A DNA stretch of 64,000 bases from Leptidea sinapis (GCF_905404315.1 NC_066286.1:2673501-2737500), one strand, 5' to 3'; positions 11,213 to 22,442 are shown, numbered from the stretch's first letter. Made by a program: numbers and translations. The notes: generated by a model from the sequence alone, not told the origin.

Positions 11213-11483
11213 TATGTTCATTACAAAGTCTTAAAGTCATACAGTAATAATATTAATACACACAAAACTAATGTATATAATATACAACTACCAAACAACG
11301 AGTATTATTCTGTCTGCAAAATATTAAATTATGGGTGAAATAGACATGAAATATCCAACTAAATTGAATGTGATTGCTCCAATCTCTCTCATCAAATTGC
11401 TGTAAAGTTCAGTGATTTTGCCATATTATTTTCACCGAACATCAGGAGTATTTATCGTAATTTTCATGACTTTGAGGTAATAT

Positions 11484-11516
<33 letters not shown>

Positions 11517-12325
11517 TATATAATATATATATATAACATATATAATCCAAATTTTGAGCCGGTATATTAATTTTAACAGAGTGCAGATTATGCACTAATA
11601 ACCCATTGCCCAACAGCAACTCGTTAATTTTTATAGCTCCTACATTTCAATACGTCAGAAGAACCAAAATGATGGGGTAACAGTATATGTGAAAAAGTCA
11701 CATAAACTAAAAATTCAACAACACAGCTTCCTCCAGCATCTTGTTTGTAGATTGATGTTCTAGATAATGTTGTCCTAGATATCTATCGTTCTCCCTTCTT
11801 CCTTCCTACATTGATAGCTTCATTGACTCACTCAGCGCACACTGATATACAATACCACAACCACAAAAGAATTTAATATTATCTGGAGATATTAACATCT
11901 ATATTCGGCCCAAAGAAATTGAAGCATTTCATGAAAATAAAAATCGCCTATTTTATCTTAATACGTTATCGTATGTAACCATACGACACCGATACAAAGA
12001 TAACTCTGAAACCCGAAGACAGTATGATGACTTGATAATCTTATTCCGGACACCTATTCTAGTTCCGGGAGGGCGACCTAAGTTCCAGGGTGGTTTCGGG
12101 TTTTCTCATCAACAAACTGAGGTGGGGAGTGTGTCGACCAGCGTTTCTAATACTCAGAATTACTGATCGGTATTAATTGAAGGTCATTCAAGTATACGCT
12201 ACGACTTTGACACTCTCCGACGAGGTGGGGGGGGCCCATGTATGAGGATATCTCAACAGCCATTTACACCCCACGGACCCACTTCAACGATGCCATGAAG
12301 ATGATTCCCAGTATAGGCAGCTAAA
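11213..12325. other. Intergenic sequence with a (TA)n tract
   Basis: A TA-dinucleotide tract occupies about 11479-11541. The rest is mostly AT-rich, with short retroelement-like scraps near 11720-12000 that I cannot classify. No gene is recognised. Confidence 0.45.
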
Positions 12326-12352
12326 CTTCGTTTTTGAAGGTACCCATGTCAC

Positions 12353-14230
12353 ATCTTTTTTTTTTATGGAATAGGAGGACAAACGAGCGTACGGGTCACC
12401 TGTTGTTAAGTGATCACCGCCGCCCACAATCTCTTGCAACACCAGAGGAATCACAGGAGCGTTACCGGCCTTTAAGGAAGGTGTACGCGCTTTTTTTGAA
12501 GGTACCCATGTCGTATCGTCCCTGAAACACCGCACAAGGAAGCTCATTCCACAGCTTTGTAGTACGTGGAAGAAAGCTCCTTGAAAACCGCACTGTGGAG
12601 GACCGCCACACATCCAGATGGTGAGGATGATATCCTAACTTGTGGCGTATCGTGCGAAGGTGGAATTCGGCGGCAGGAATCAGGTTAAACAGCTCTTCGG
12701 ATAACTCCCCGTGATAAATGCGGTAGAAGACACACAATGAAGCGACGTCTCTACGCAACGCCAAGTGATCCAGCCGTTCACAGAGCACTGGGTCCCCGAC
12801 AATTCGAGCTGCTCTGCGTTGCACGCGGTCAAATGGATCGAGCTGATACTGGGGTGCGCTAGACCAGAGATGACAGCAATACTCCACGTGTGGCCGGACC
12901 TGCGCTTTGTAGAGCGCTAGTATGTGGGCCGGCTTGAAGTATTGCCGTGCTCTATTAATGACGCCCAGTTTCTTTGAAGCCAATTTGGCTTTGCCTTCCA
13001 GATGACCACGAAATTGGCAATCGCTCGAGATTTCGAGACCCAGTATTCCGATACTAGGCGAGGCTTTGAGGGAAGTGTTGTCGAAGAGCGGTGATACTAC
13101 AAATGGGATTTTTTTAGTGGTAAACGCGCAAACTTGAGACTTCTGGGGGTTAAATTGGACAAGGTTAAATTTTCCCCATTCCGCGACCTTCTCAAGAGAG
13201 GACTCGATAGAAGACACAAGTTTCTCCCGGCACTGGTCGACGATTTCCCGAGAGAGACCTGCATGGCCCGTGTAGGTAGGTACGTAGGTGTCCAACATAT
13301 CATTGATATGCAGAAGAACTAGCGTGGGAGACAGCACACAGCCTTGGGGCACTCCAGCATTCACGGGCTTCGGGTTCGAGCAATATCCGTCGACAACGAC
13401 CTGTATGCTACGCCCAGTGAGGAAGCTGGAGGTCCACTTGCACAAGCTCTCGGGAAGCCCAAATGATGGAAGAAGGAGCGCCTTGTGCCATACACGATCA
13501 AAGGCCTTCGCTATATCCAGGCTAACTGCCAGGCCTTCCCCCTCGCTTTCAATAGCCGCAGCCCATCTATGGGTCAGGTATACCAGAAGATCACCTGCCG
13601 ACCGACCATGGCGAAACCCGTATTGTCGGTCGTTGATCAACTGGTGACCCTCTAGGCATACCAAGAGCTAATTATGCTCTCCATGATTTTGGTGAGCAGG
13701 GAGGTGATAGCAATAGGCCTGTAGTTCGCTGGATCCGAACTGTCTCCTTTTTTTGGATCGGATGGACGAGGGCTGACTTCCATGAGTCAGGGACTACGCC
13801 TTTGGAATAAGAGTGCCGGAATAAACGCGTTAGCACCGGCGTCAACTCAGGGGCACACGTTCTAAGCACGATTCGAGAAATGCCATCCGGCCCGCTCGAC
13901 TTCCTGACGTCCAACGAAAACAGAGCTCGCCTAACAGTTTTCTGTCTGAACACCGCGGGATGGTCGGCGGTGTTTTTCCGTTGTCGTCAAGAGTCGAGTT
14001 GAAGGCGAAAAGAGTGCACAAGAGATCGGCTTTCTCTTTTGCCGTATGGGCCAGGGTGTCATTCCTCATGTGCAACGGCGGCATGGACGGCTGGCTGAAG
14101 TTACCAAGAGCAGCTTTCGACAACAACCAGAACTTGCGTGTTCCGGTCGGGTAACTGGAAAGGTGCTCGCCGATCTTCCCGGAAACACCGCACAAGGACG
14201 TTCATTCCACAGCTTAGTAGTACGTAGAAG
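12353..14230 (-). mobile_element. LINE-B: decayed Jockey/CR1-group non-LTR retrotransposon lacking the catalytic YADD box
   Basis: This is the 3' half of a reverse-transcriptase gene. Pieces at 14175-13842 and 13953-13672 (KSSGPDGISRIVLR, VPDSWKSALVHPI) precede a 400-codon frame at 13664-12462. That frame has DRQYGFRHGRSAGDLL, SLDIAKAFDRVWH (motif A) and GVPQGCVLSP (motif B), then the C-terminal block YKAQVRPHVEYCCHLWSSAP and QRRAARIVGDPVLCERLDHL. The expected YADD motif should follow HINDMLD but is absent: the frame passes straight to YVPTYTGHAGLSRE. The reverse transcriptase is therefore inactive even though the frame is open. A frame change near 13745 and a stop near 13665 separate the pieces. 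The 3' end finishes in a poly(A) tail (T-run at 12353-12363). The exact clade is uncertain. Confidence 0.85.
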
Positions 14231-14348
14231 TACCCTAAATGCCGGCAACGCTCTCGTGATTCCTCTGGTGTTGCAAGAGGATGTGGGCGGCGGTGATCAC
14301 TTAACACCAGGTGACCCGTACGCTCGTTTGTCCTCCTTTTCCATAAAA
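14231..14348 (+). mobile_element. LINE-B 3' end, plus copy joined head-on to the minus copy
   Basis: ccggcaacgctctcgtgattcc through ggcggtgatcacttaacacc to ttccataaaaag is the LINE-B tail in plus orientation. It directly abuts minus-oriented LINE-B sequence ending at about 14230, so the element changes strand at that point. Confidence 0.8.
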
Positions 14349-14414
14349 AGACTACATTTAGTTTAAAATTGCATTAAAATAAATTACAAGCTGATTAACA
14401 ACAATTAACACTAT

Positions 14415-14690
14415 TTCAACCGACTTCAAAAAGGAGGAGGTTATCAATTGGATCGGTATTTTTTTATGTATGTACACCGATTACTCTGAGATTAGATTTA
14501 TGATACGATTTACGTAATTCTTTTGTTCGATGCGAAATAGATGCCATTTGGTCCCATAAATTTTTTACATAGTTTGGCCCAGTAGTTTTCACTTTATGAA
14601 CATTTATATGAAAATTATTGTCTACCTGGATGACATAATTGTTTTCTGTGTACGGCTTTTTTTTGGAGTTTTCATTCAGGTTGATTATAA
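14415..14690 (+). repeat. Family C repeat, plus copy
   Basis: It begins aaccgacttcaaaaaggagg and runs to ggagttttcattcaggttga. It matches 10820-11085 in inverted orientation and, partly, 45930-46110. No coding content was seen. I recognise the motif as common in lepidopteran DNA but cannot assign a class. Confidence 0.75.
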
Positions 14691-14721
14691 ATTATTATTG
14701 ACTGACACGTAACGTAAAAAA

Positions 14722-14835
14722 TAAAAATAAAACTACGTTTAAAAAAACCGACTTCAAAAACTGAAAAGTATCAAATAATTAAAAATTTAATTTAATACAC
14801 CTCTTATGCAAACCTTTACCTTTAATATTATTACA
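14722..14835 (+). repeat. Dispersed repeat shared with 9735-9835
   Basis: This is a near copy of 9735-9835, in the same orientation and immediately downstream of a family C copy. Confidence 0.6.
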
Positions 14836-15380
14836 ATACTATTATTTGTATAAGAACTATCAAACTTATACGCATTTAACTAAGAGACAGTCGGTTCTAA
14901 ACTGCTTTGACTACTGTTGAACATATTCCTTAAAAGTATCGCTTCTGTTGAATTGTTTTTCTCTATATAACCCATACATTGTTTTCCTCCGTTTATGTAA
15001 GTCAGGTCTTGCCCATTCACTGAACGTTAAAATATTCGAGACCCTTATCGATCTAGGTAAAAATATTTCTTTAAAAAGATCGGTAAAAGAATGAAAAAAT
15101 AAATTATACTTTTCGTTTGAAGACAGGTTGTTCGATAAAAACGGAAGTTTATGTTCTTTGTCAATATTTGAAATTATTACATGTTCTACTTACTCGTGGC
15201 CACGCGCTAAGCCTGCACAATACAAAGCTAATGGGGAAGATGTTCTACGTACGATATAACTCTAGTAGGGAAGTTGTTCTACTTACTAGCTGTACCATGT
15301 GCTTCATGCTACGTTCGCCCTTTCGGTCTCTTGGGTAAAAACGTCCCACATTTTCGTGACACTTTATTGGCACATGTAGA
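14836..15380. other. AT-rich sequence, nothing recognised
   Basis: There is no motif-bearing frame. A short internal near-repeat, (a/g)atgttctac with cttactcgtg / cttactagctg, lies near 15179-15300. Confidence 0.35.
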
Positions 15381-15995
15381 CACTGGATTTAAAAAATGAT
15401 CCCAAATTCGTTATCGCACCCTCAAGAACCTCGGATTCAATATCCATATTGTTGAAAACATAAATTTGAGCGGCGGCCATCTTGGATTTAAAAAATGATC
15501 CCAAATTTTTTCTCTGCACCCTCAAGAACCTCGGATACGATATCCATATCGTTGAAATCATAATTTTGCGCGGCGGCCATCTTGGATTTTAAAAATGATC
15601 CCAAATTCGTTCTCTCACCCTCGAGAATCTCGGATTCGATATCCATATTGATGAAATCATAAATATGCATGGCGGCCATCTTGGTTTTCAAAAATGATCC
15701 CAAATTCGTTCTCTGCACCCTCGAGAACCTCGGATTCGATATCCATATTGTTCAAATCATAAATTTGCGCGAAGGCCAGCTTGGAATTCAAAAACGATCC
15801 CAAATTCGTTCTATGCAGCCTCTAGAACCTTGGATTCGATATCCATATTTTTGAAATCATAAAATTTGCGCGGCGGCCATCTTGGATTTCAAAAATGATC
15901 CCAAATTCGTTCTCTGCACCCTCGAGGACCTTGGATTCGATATCCAAATTGTTGAAATCATAATTTTGCGCCGCGGCCATCTTGGATTTTAAAGA
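15381..15995. repeat. Tandem array of about 100-bp units, six copies
   Basis: The anchor gatcccaaatt recurs at 15398, 15497, 15597, 15696, 15796 and 15899, giving spacings of 99, 100, 99, 100 and 103 bases. Each unit also carries the blocks cggattcgatatccatatt, gttgaaatcataaatttgcg and cggcggccatcttggattt with scattered substitutions. The spacing is mostly not a multiple of three, so peptides read from the array (FKSKMAAAQ, FEIQDGRRA) are two frames of the same DNA and not a protein repeat. It looks like a minisatellite. Confidence 0.9.
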
Positions 15996-16059
15996 AACCT
16001 GCACGAAATAAGTCTCTATGGACTTATTTTTTCGTTTCATCGAGTTTGAAATCACAACG

Positions 16060-16380
16060 ATTCTAAAGAAGTTTCACTTCAAAAACATACAAACAGACAT
16101 AAACCATAGTCTCCAGTAGTAAAACCACATAATGCCAGACGATTACGTCACGAAAAAGTCCCTTTCCATGGCTACAGGAAAAAAGAGTAGGGAAAGCATC
16201 CAAACCATTCGGATGACAAATGTTCAAAAGGAAATCAGCCGCCTCACCCTCAGCAACGAGGATACCAACATATGAGATAGATGGCGCCACATGATAAGGA
16301 AAGCCGTCCCTGTGTTCCGGGATAAGCCGAGGTCAAGGAACTACAAAGGTACACTAATAACGAAATTTCTTAATGGAGCG
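16060..16380. other. Unclassified GC-richer stretch
   Basis: Between the tandem array and a LINE-A end lies about 250 bases of more balanced composition. Both strands are partly open: minus 16290-16063, and a plus frame reading KSPFPWLQEKRVGKASKPFG with a stop inside. It may be a decayed retroelement reading frame. I do not recognise it. Confidence 0.3.
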
Positions 16381-16535
16381 AGCTTGTTTAGGAAAATCTT
16401 ATGACTTATCCTTAGATCATTGACGACTGACGTACAAAAAATAACTAGTCTCCCCATTGACTAATAAAAGGTCGTCATTAATATCCGAGCGGCGTTGTAA
16501 ATACGTACACATTAATTTATACATATAACATTGGA

Positions 16536-16965
16536 TAAGGAGGAACAAACATAAACTTGTTATGCCAACTACTCAGCTTAGTCGAGTTAGTAAGTCTTTT
16601 GTGGGGCGATGTATATGCTTCTACAACAAGATCCCAGAAAATGTTCAAAACAAATGTATTACGATAACCAAAAGAATTGTTAAAAAACGTTTGTGTGGTA
16701 AAGGTTACTATAACATTAATGTCTATCTTGATGATTCCTCAGACTGGGAATGGAACGACCGCCCTCAGGCTATTAAATAATAAGTGTAACTGTACAACAT
16801 TACATTGTAAACATAGTTTGATGAAAAAAAAAGTCCGCTGAGTTTGTTGCGCCCATTCTTCTCAGGTCTGAGGCATTCTTAATGGGTGGTAGTTTTGACT
16901 TTCAATAAGTGATGTCATATACTATTTTGAATAAAAATATTTGAATTTTGAATTTTAATTAAAAC
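16536..16965 (+). mobile_element. LINE-A 3' end with C-terminal coding remnant
   Basis: The frame reads RNKHKLVMPTTQLSRVSKSF, then FYNKIPENVQNKC and KKRLCGKGYYNINVYLDD, ending in TAA at about 16781. This is the C-terminal end of a LINE-A reverse transcriptase; the same words recur at 28296 and 55105-54785. The untranslated tail with cccattcttctcaggtctga and a gaataaaaatatttgaattt end follows. The element is strongly 5'-truncated. Confidence 0.85.
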
Positions 16966-17370
16966 ATTCATTCATATTAACGCCTTTGTACGGGCCAACG
17001 CACGTACACATCTTATTTTAGCACTTTTACGCCACATGCTAATGCATATGCTTAGGTTAATACTTAGGTCATTTAGACAGTAAGTTCGTCATCGGTAATC
17101 AAACACCCCGCCGGTAACTCATTTACATATCATTTAAGAATCTATCAGTTTATTTTATCTTTTTATCAATGTATCATTTTTACAGCTATCAAAGACTTAC
17201 TTCTCTCGGACTTATCATTAAAGGTGTAACTCATACAGCTTTATTACGAGCCAGTAATGTTCAAAGTCAATAGACTTATCTGGAGTAGAAACACTACGTC
17301 ACGCGCGAGACGGACGCGAACACTAGGCAAGAACATTTTGTTTTATCAATCGAAATGTAATTTAGCAAAA
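16966..17370. other. Intergenic sequence, nothing recognised
   Basis: No gene or repeat recognised beyond scattered CG-rich words near 17290-17320. Confidence 0.4.
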
Positions 17371-17577
17371 TGATTAGAAACGTCAAGTTACTTACACAGT
17401 TTTGTCAATTAAAAGGGCACTTATCGGAAATACAACACTCCATTATTTTTGGTTTACATTTGTTGTTAATTGGACAGTTTTTTCACTGAACACTTTAGCA
17501 ATGCGTGGCGTTGTATTCAAAGCGCGGTCGAAACGCAACTGAATGAAGACACCGCCTTATAGACGCGTAGGCAGAGT
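17371..17577 (+). repeat. Family G repeat, copy 1
   Basis: It matches 41412-41621 in the same orientation. Shared blocks include aaacgtcaagtta, cattgtattcaaagcgcggtc (with one base difference) and cgcgtaggcagagt. No coding content was seen. Confidence 0.7.
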
Positions 17578-18229
17578 ATGAGGGATTGGGGTATAGGCTT
17601 AGTTCTGCAGCATGTGCGGTTAATAAAACAAGACAGTTAACCGACGGCGCGACTAGTATATTTTATTTAGTAATATGTCCGTCACCTGGTACGGTATTTT
17701 CATAGTATTAAGTCTTGAAAAAATAGTAAGAAAGAGAGAAACTAATGAAAAACAAAGTCTATTATTCTAAATATAATATTAGTTACAGAATTAAGAAGTT
17801 TTCATCTTGACTGTGGGTAAACTAAGCCATGGTTCTATCGATATCGTCTAGTCCAGTATAACCCAAACATTATTCTGCCTTGGCCCGGTAATATTCACAC
17901 TGTCCCTTCTTTAACTTAAGTACTCGTAAGGGTTTTAGTAGTACTACATACTTCGGTATCGCCTATTTAGTCGAAAAGTTTTAGTGCGAAGTATGTAGCT
18001 GCCGCCTCTTTTTTACTAACGAATCCTTCACGAAAGTTCGCGGAAGATGACGAAAGTTTTATCTAAGGGATTTTTTTTAAATAAGGCGTAAATAGTGCAA
18101 CCTGGTATTTTATTTTGATTGCCCGGTATCGGGTGATGACGCGGCAAATCCGAAACTCTCGTCTATTCGACAAGCAGACGACGTCGGTCATCTTCAGACT
18201 TCGGTCACCTTTGTACCCCCTCATGCCTG
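17578..18229. other. Intergenic sequence, nothing recognised
   Basis: No motif-bearing frame; mixed composition. Short CG-containing stretch near 18120-18180. Confidence 0.35.
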
Positions 18230-18540
18230 CACAGTTTGGGTAGTATCCAATCCCTATCTATGTTTGTGGCCTTGAGGAAAGCACTGCAGGCCACCTTTTT
18301 CAATCTCCCAAACAGAGCAGTTTCCTTGTATAACATTCTCCCTCCCTGTTTGCCCAAACCCATAGATCTTAAATCCCTTCTGTTCCTTTCATTCACCAAC
18401 AAAAAAGTTCTAGATTCCTATATAAAATACATCCACTCACAAAACATTAAACTAATCGATTACAGCCCAGCTTTTGTTCTTTTCTGTATGTATGTATTTA
18501 TTGTCTGTATGTTTTATGATGTCTATGTATTCACTGATAA
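18230..18540 (+). mobile_element. Probable LINE C-terminal fragment
   Basis: The frame reads ALRKALQATFFNLPNRAVSLYN, then ILPPCLPKPIDLKSLLFLS. The pattern of a basic/aromatic stretch, 'LYNxLPP' and 'xxDxKSxL' resembles the extreme C-terminus of several LINE reverse transcriptases. The family is not identified. Confidence 0.35.
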
Positions 18541-19100
18541 ACCAGGTAGGAAATTGAGGAGTAAGTTTGATATAAAACAATATTTCAACACCTCAAAAAA
18601 GTGGTCGCCTACCTACGTTCCCCAAAAGACAGTATTCCATATTAGTGCCTCGGGGTCTATAAAGTTTACAGCAGCTGCGGAAGCTCCTATACCGGACAAA
18701 CAAAAAGTGCTATTTCTCAACGCGTTAAGGAACACATTAGCGCACAATAGCCGAACACTTGCTAACAGCCGGTACCAACCATTGGATCGGTTTCACAACC
18801 CACGAGTGAGTTCTGCTGAACGCCAATACATCACACGACTTGTTAGAGAAGCTATAGAAATTAAAACGCATAGTAACAATTTTAATAGGGAGGCTGGTTT
18901 TAGGCTAGCGCAAACATGGAATTCCGTGGTCTCTCTCTGCAGTACAAATGCAACAAAAAGATCTGAAAGTATGGACGTCGTCAGTAGAGAGGGAATCAAA
19001 GACAAAACCGAACTAGGTGCCGAGTGGACAGATTGATGTGCTATTAGTGTCAAGTGTCAATGTGTCAAGTGTTTCACGCCGCCTCCGCAGTCCAGCCGCG
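18541..19100 (+). mobile_element. Penelope-like element remnant with GIY-YIG endonuclease motif
   Basis: Two frames together carry the remnant. Frame one (18598-18750) reads KVVAYLRSPKDSIPY, a stop, then CLGVYKVYSSCGSSYTGQTK and QRVKEHISAQ. This is a GIY-YIG signature: GVY, then YTG, with the Arg and Glu-His following. Frame two continues with SSAERQYITRLVREAIEIKT and NNFNREAGFRLAQTWNSVVS, the C-terminal tail I know from Penelope-type proteins. The stop and frame change show it is dead. It is a different family from the one at 40.4 kb: only the short GIY-YIG core words are similar. Confidence 0.75.
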
Positions 19101-19954
19101 ACCACGATTCATCGGCACCAAATCAATAAAATATATATCTTGAGTCCCCGTCATAATAATTACAATGCCTATAAGTATATTGTATTGTGTCCGTTTATTT
19201 CATCGTGCATATCGAAACTACACTGTACGTCAGAATACGGTCTGCTAAGGTCCCATTTTTATACACTGTGTCGATTTCAGTCTTTCAAGAGTCATTTCGC
19301 TAACATTAAAGTGACCCCAGTTGTCATAAAACAAGAATTGAAGTTGAAGTTGACTAAAGCAACTGTAATTGTTGGGAAAATATCATTGCTTGTAGTGGTG
19401 TCGTGAAGCGGGTCGTTTTCAAATATGATCGGGGGTAGCGATGGCTCAGTGTCAGCCCAGGTAGGTTTGTAACTACACACATAGTTATAGGTGAGATGTG
19501 CTTGTGTCGCACGCGCGACATGACGAGGCGAGAGGTGAGAGCGGGGCCACGGCGGGAGAACACCGATTCCAAAATAATAATAATAATCGTAACAAGAATT
19601 AGATTAACTAATTTGATTGTAGAAAAATACGCAATTCGTTTTATGCTTTTAAGTGCACTATATCTATTATTGCACTATACCAAAAGGTAAAGGTTTTTTT
19701 GTTGTTTTGTTAACAATTTCTTTTATTGGTCTATTCTCTAACTTACTTCCACCAACAGTCTGGAGTAGACGTAGAGTAGAAGTCTTCACAGCTAGTAACT
19801 TACATAGTTTTGATACGTACTTATATATTACATAGTCACAACTGATGCTAAACTTAGGTATGTATAATATTAATGAGCTAAAATGAAACAAAACCAACTA
19901 AAAACGTTCTAGATCTAACACAGCCACTTTCTGGAATAAATTACCGGCTGCTGT
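19101..19954. other. Intergenic sequence, nothing recognised
   Basis: Several overlapping short frames on both strands lack motifs and look like chance. A CG-rich patch is at 19500-19565. Confidence 0.35.
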
Positions 19955-20130
19955 TTTCCGAACAGATACGACTTAGGCACCTACAAGAAAAGAGCATAAT
20001 CCCACATTAAAGGCCGGCAACGCATCTCTTGACACCTGTTATTGCGGATGTCCATGGGCTGTTGCCTCACCTCTCCCCATCTCGTGAGCCTCTTGCCCGT
20101 TTGCCTCTTGTTATATAAAAAAAAAATTGA
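19955..20130 (+). mobile_element. LINE 3' end related to LINE-B
   Basis: ctggaataaattaccggctg, then gtttcc-like sequence, 'ttaaaggccggcaacgcatc' and a terminal 'cctcttgttatataaaaaaa' mirror the layout of the LINE-B end but differ in sequence. It is a sister family, 5'-truncated and ending in an A-run. Confidence 0.65.
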
Positions 20131-21265
20131 GTACTTATTAGGTAGCATAAATTTTCAGAAATACAAATAAATATAATTTTGCACCCAAGGTATATTATGT
20201 TCATTCTAAATTATACAACAAAGTCTAATAGGCCTAAAGCAAACATTGAAATCTGTTTGTACAGTATGGGGAAGCGCGGTATTAATATTTAATTAGCTTC
20301 ATTAATTCAAATGTGAGAGCGTGATGGAGATGTGATCCCGCCACTGTGGGAACGAGATGCACAATGTTGCAGGTTTGTGAACTGTAAAGGCATGTTCGCA
20401 GCACCGTTGTGAACTATACAAAGGACTGGGTCACGGGGGACTTAGTGGAAATCTCCCCAGTTTTAGGGTGAATTTATTACCGAAAATTAGTTGTGGTCTC
20501 AATATATCTTTAAATATATCGCCGTCGATATATCGTCGAAGAATCGTCGGGTATCCAGTACTCTGTGAGCTGTGTAGGCTTGATTCACTGACCTCTACTA
20601 TATACCACTGGACTGGCGGCTGTCAAAGTGCTTTTGTGCCTGTTTGTCGCCATTTTTGCGTTGTTCGACGTCTAGCGAGAGTCTGCGCTACTAAAACTAC
20701 CGATGACAACCTCAGCAAACATCGACAGATGGTGGGAAACTATTTACAAAAAAAATGTATAGTTTTGATTCTGGAATTATAAATAACACGGAAAACTAAC
20801 GAAATTAATTCAAAATGCAAAAAAACATATTATACGTCAAAATTTGTAATCTGGACGCTCGCGAGTGGTGCTTCAAATAGGCACAAAACGTTTGCTGATT
20901 ACTTTTTGCTCAGTTACTTCACATTTATCACGTGGATTTTATTGAAGAGCTGTATGACTTAATCTCAGCCGCCCAATTCTTTTCTCCACCAACTTCCATC
21001 AACCCCCGCACAGCAAACTTGATCATGTTCCTCATTATGTTATGTGATACGTTCCTCCACCGTGTGGTTTATAGAATATTCTAGCATGTACTACGAAGCT
21101 TGCAATCATTGAACATACTTTAAACAAATAGTCTCATAATCGCCTATTTAAAGGTCGTCCGTAAAAATGTCCGAGTACCGTTGTGTATACGTACCTATTA
21201 ACTTTTAACATTAACAGATATACAGATAACATTAAACGTTAATTCAAATTAACATCTTCCTTCGT
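20131..21265. other. Intergenic sequence, no gene recognised
   Basis: A frame at 20468-20782 is Cys-rich without a known motif. The stretch 20550-20710 is GC-richer than its surroundings. Nothing can be assigned. Confidence 0.35.
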
Positions 21266-21269
21266 TGCA

Positions 21270-21393
21270 GTAATGGTCTTTTATGAAAATAAGGGACGAG
21301 ACGAGCTGGACGTTTAGCTGATGGTAATTGATACGCCTTACCCATTACAATGCAGTGCCGCTCAGAATATTTGGGTTTTTCAAGAATCTTACA
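21270..21393 (+). repeat. Family D repeat, partial
   Basis: ttatgaaaataagggacgag through gatacgcc and the gtgccgctcag arm, then truncated after tttttcaagaatc. This is the start of family D. Confidence 0.75.
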
Positions 21394-21496
21394 AAAAGCA
21401 TCTGTAAATAGTCATAAAATGTTCACAAGTGCGCAAAAGCGTCAAAATAAATTACGTAAGTAGTTAAAAATACGTTAGTGTATGCTACAGGGTTGC

Positions 21497-21640
21497 AGAG
21501 ACTCGCGATATGCAGGGTACCGTACTCCAAACTTCCCTCCTCAATATATTCCTTAATATTATAGTAACCTTTTCCCATTAAAACAGTTTTTATATATGTC
21601 TTGAATGTTTTATCAGGCAATTCTATTATATGTTGTTATA
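21497..21640 (-). mobile_element. LINE C-terminal fragment
   Basis: The minus frame reads LPDKTFKTYIKTVLMGKGYY, then NIKEYIEE. It is similar in layout to the LINE-A terminus (KRLCGKGYYNINVYL) but a different family. The element is 5'-truncated. Confidence 0.6.
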
Positions 21641-21929
21641 CGCTCATAAGAAGCTCATTGATTGTGGTGCGAAATGTGTGAAAAAGTCCGACGTTTCTTT
21701 GACGTTCCTCCATATATCTACATTCAGAATGTAGAATTTAGTGTATGTACATTATTAGTATAATTATTTAGTTAATTCTATGAAAGTAACAATTGGTTAG
21801 AATGAGAGAGGAGGACCCTGCCTACTGCTGCCGCGTGTATGAGAGAAAGGGAAGCCAGACAGACTGGCGCCGTTACGGGTTACGTTAGGAAGCGGTTTAA
21901 ATAAGAAGTTATTCTTTAAAAATACACAT

Positions 21930-22235
21930 GGGATGCTCATTTGTACAGGATGCTGGCTAGATTATGGGTACCACAACGGAGCCTATTTCTGCCGTGAAGC
22001 AGTAATGTGTAAACATTATTGTGTTTCGATCTAAAGGGCGCCGTAGCTAGTGAAATTACTGAGTAAATAAGACTTAACATCTTATGTATCAAGGAGACGC
22101 GCGCAATTGTAGTGCCGCTCAGAATTTTTGGGTTTTTCAAGAATCCTGAGCGGCACTGTAATGTAATGGGCAGGGCGTCTCAATTGCCATAAGCTGAACG
22201 TCCTGTTCGTCTCGTCCCTTATTGTCATAAAAAAT
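21930..22235 (-). repeat. Family D repeat, full-length minus copy
   Basis: This is a full copy in minus orientation, running from tgacaataagggacgagacg to a cctgtacaaatgagcatcc end. Its hairpin is gtgccgctcag (22112-22122) pairing with ctgagcggcac (22146-22156). No coding capacity. Confidence 0.8.
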
Positions 22236-22269
22236 ATATGTACGCGATAATGTTATTTTCTTAAATGTT

Positions 22270-22302
22270 ATTTTCTTAAACATATTAAATGTTTAAGAAA
22301 AT
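22270..22302. repeat. Perfect 14-bp inverted repeat
   Basis: attttcttaaacat (22270-22283) and its exact reverse complement (22289-22302) surround five bases. Confidence 0.8.
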
Positions 22303-22442
22303 TACATTGGTTCCAAAACTGATTAAATAATTATTGTATACTGTTATAAGAAACAATACAATATTTGCATAAATTTAATTAAATGTATTCATATTATGAT
22401 GACAAATAAAATTAAATAGAAAATACATGAAGGATAAATAAA

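Noticed and set aside
15364..16055. Repeat protein with SKMAAAQ / EIQDGRR units
   Set aside because: The DNA unit of 99-103 bases is not a multiple of three, so the peptides are frame artefacts of a tandem DNA repeat.
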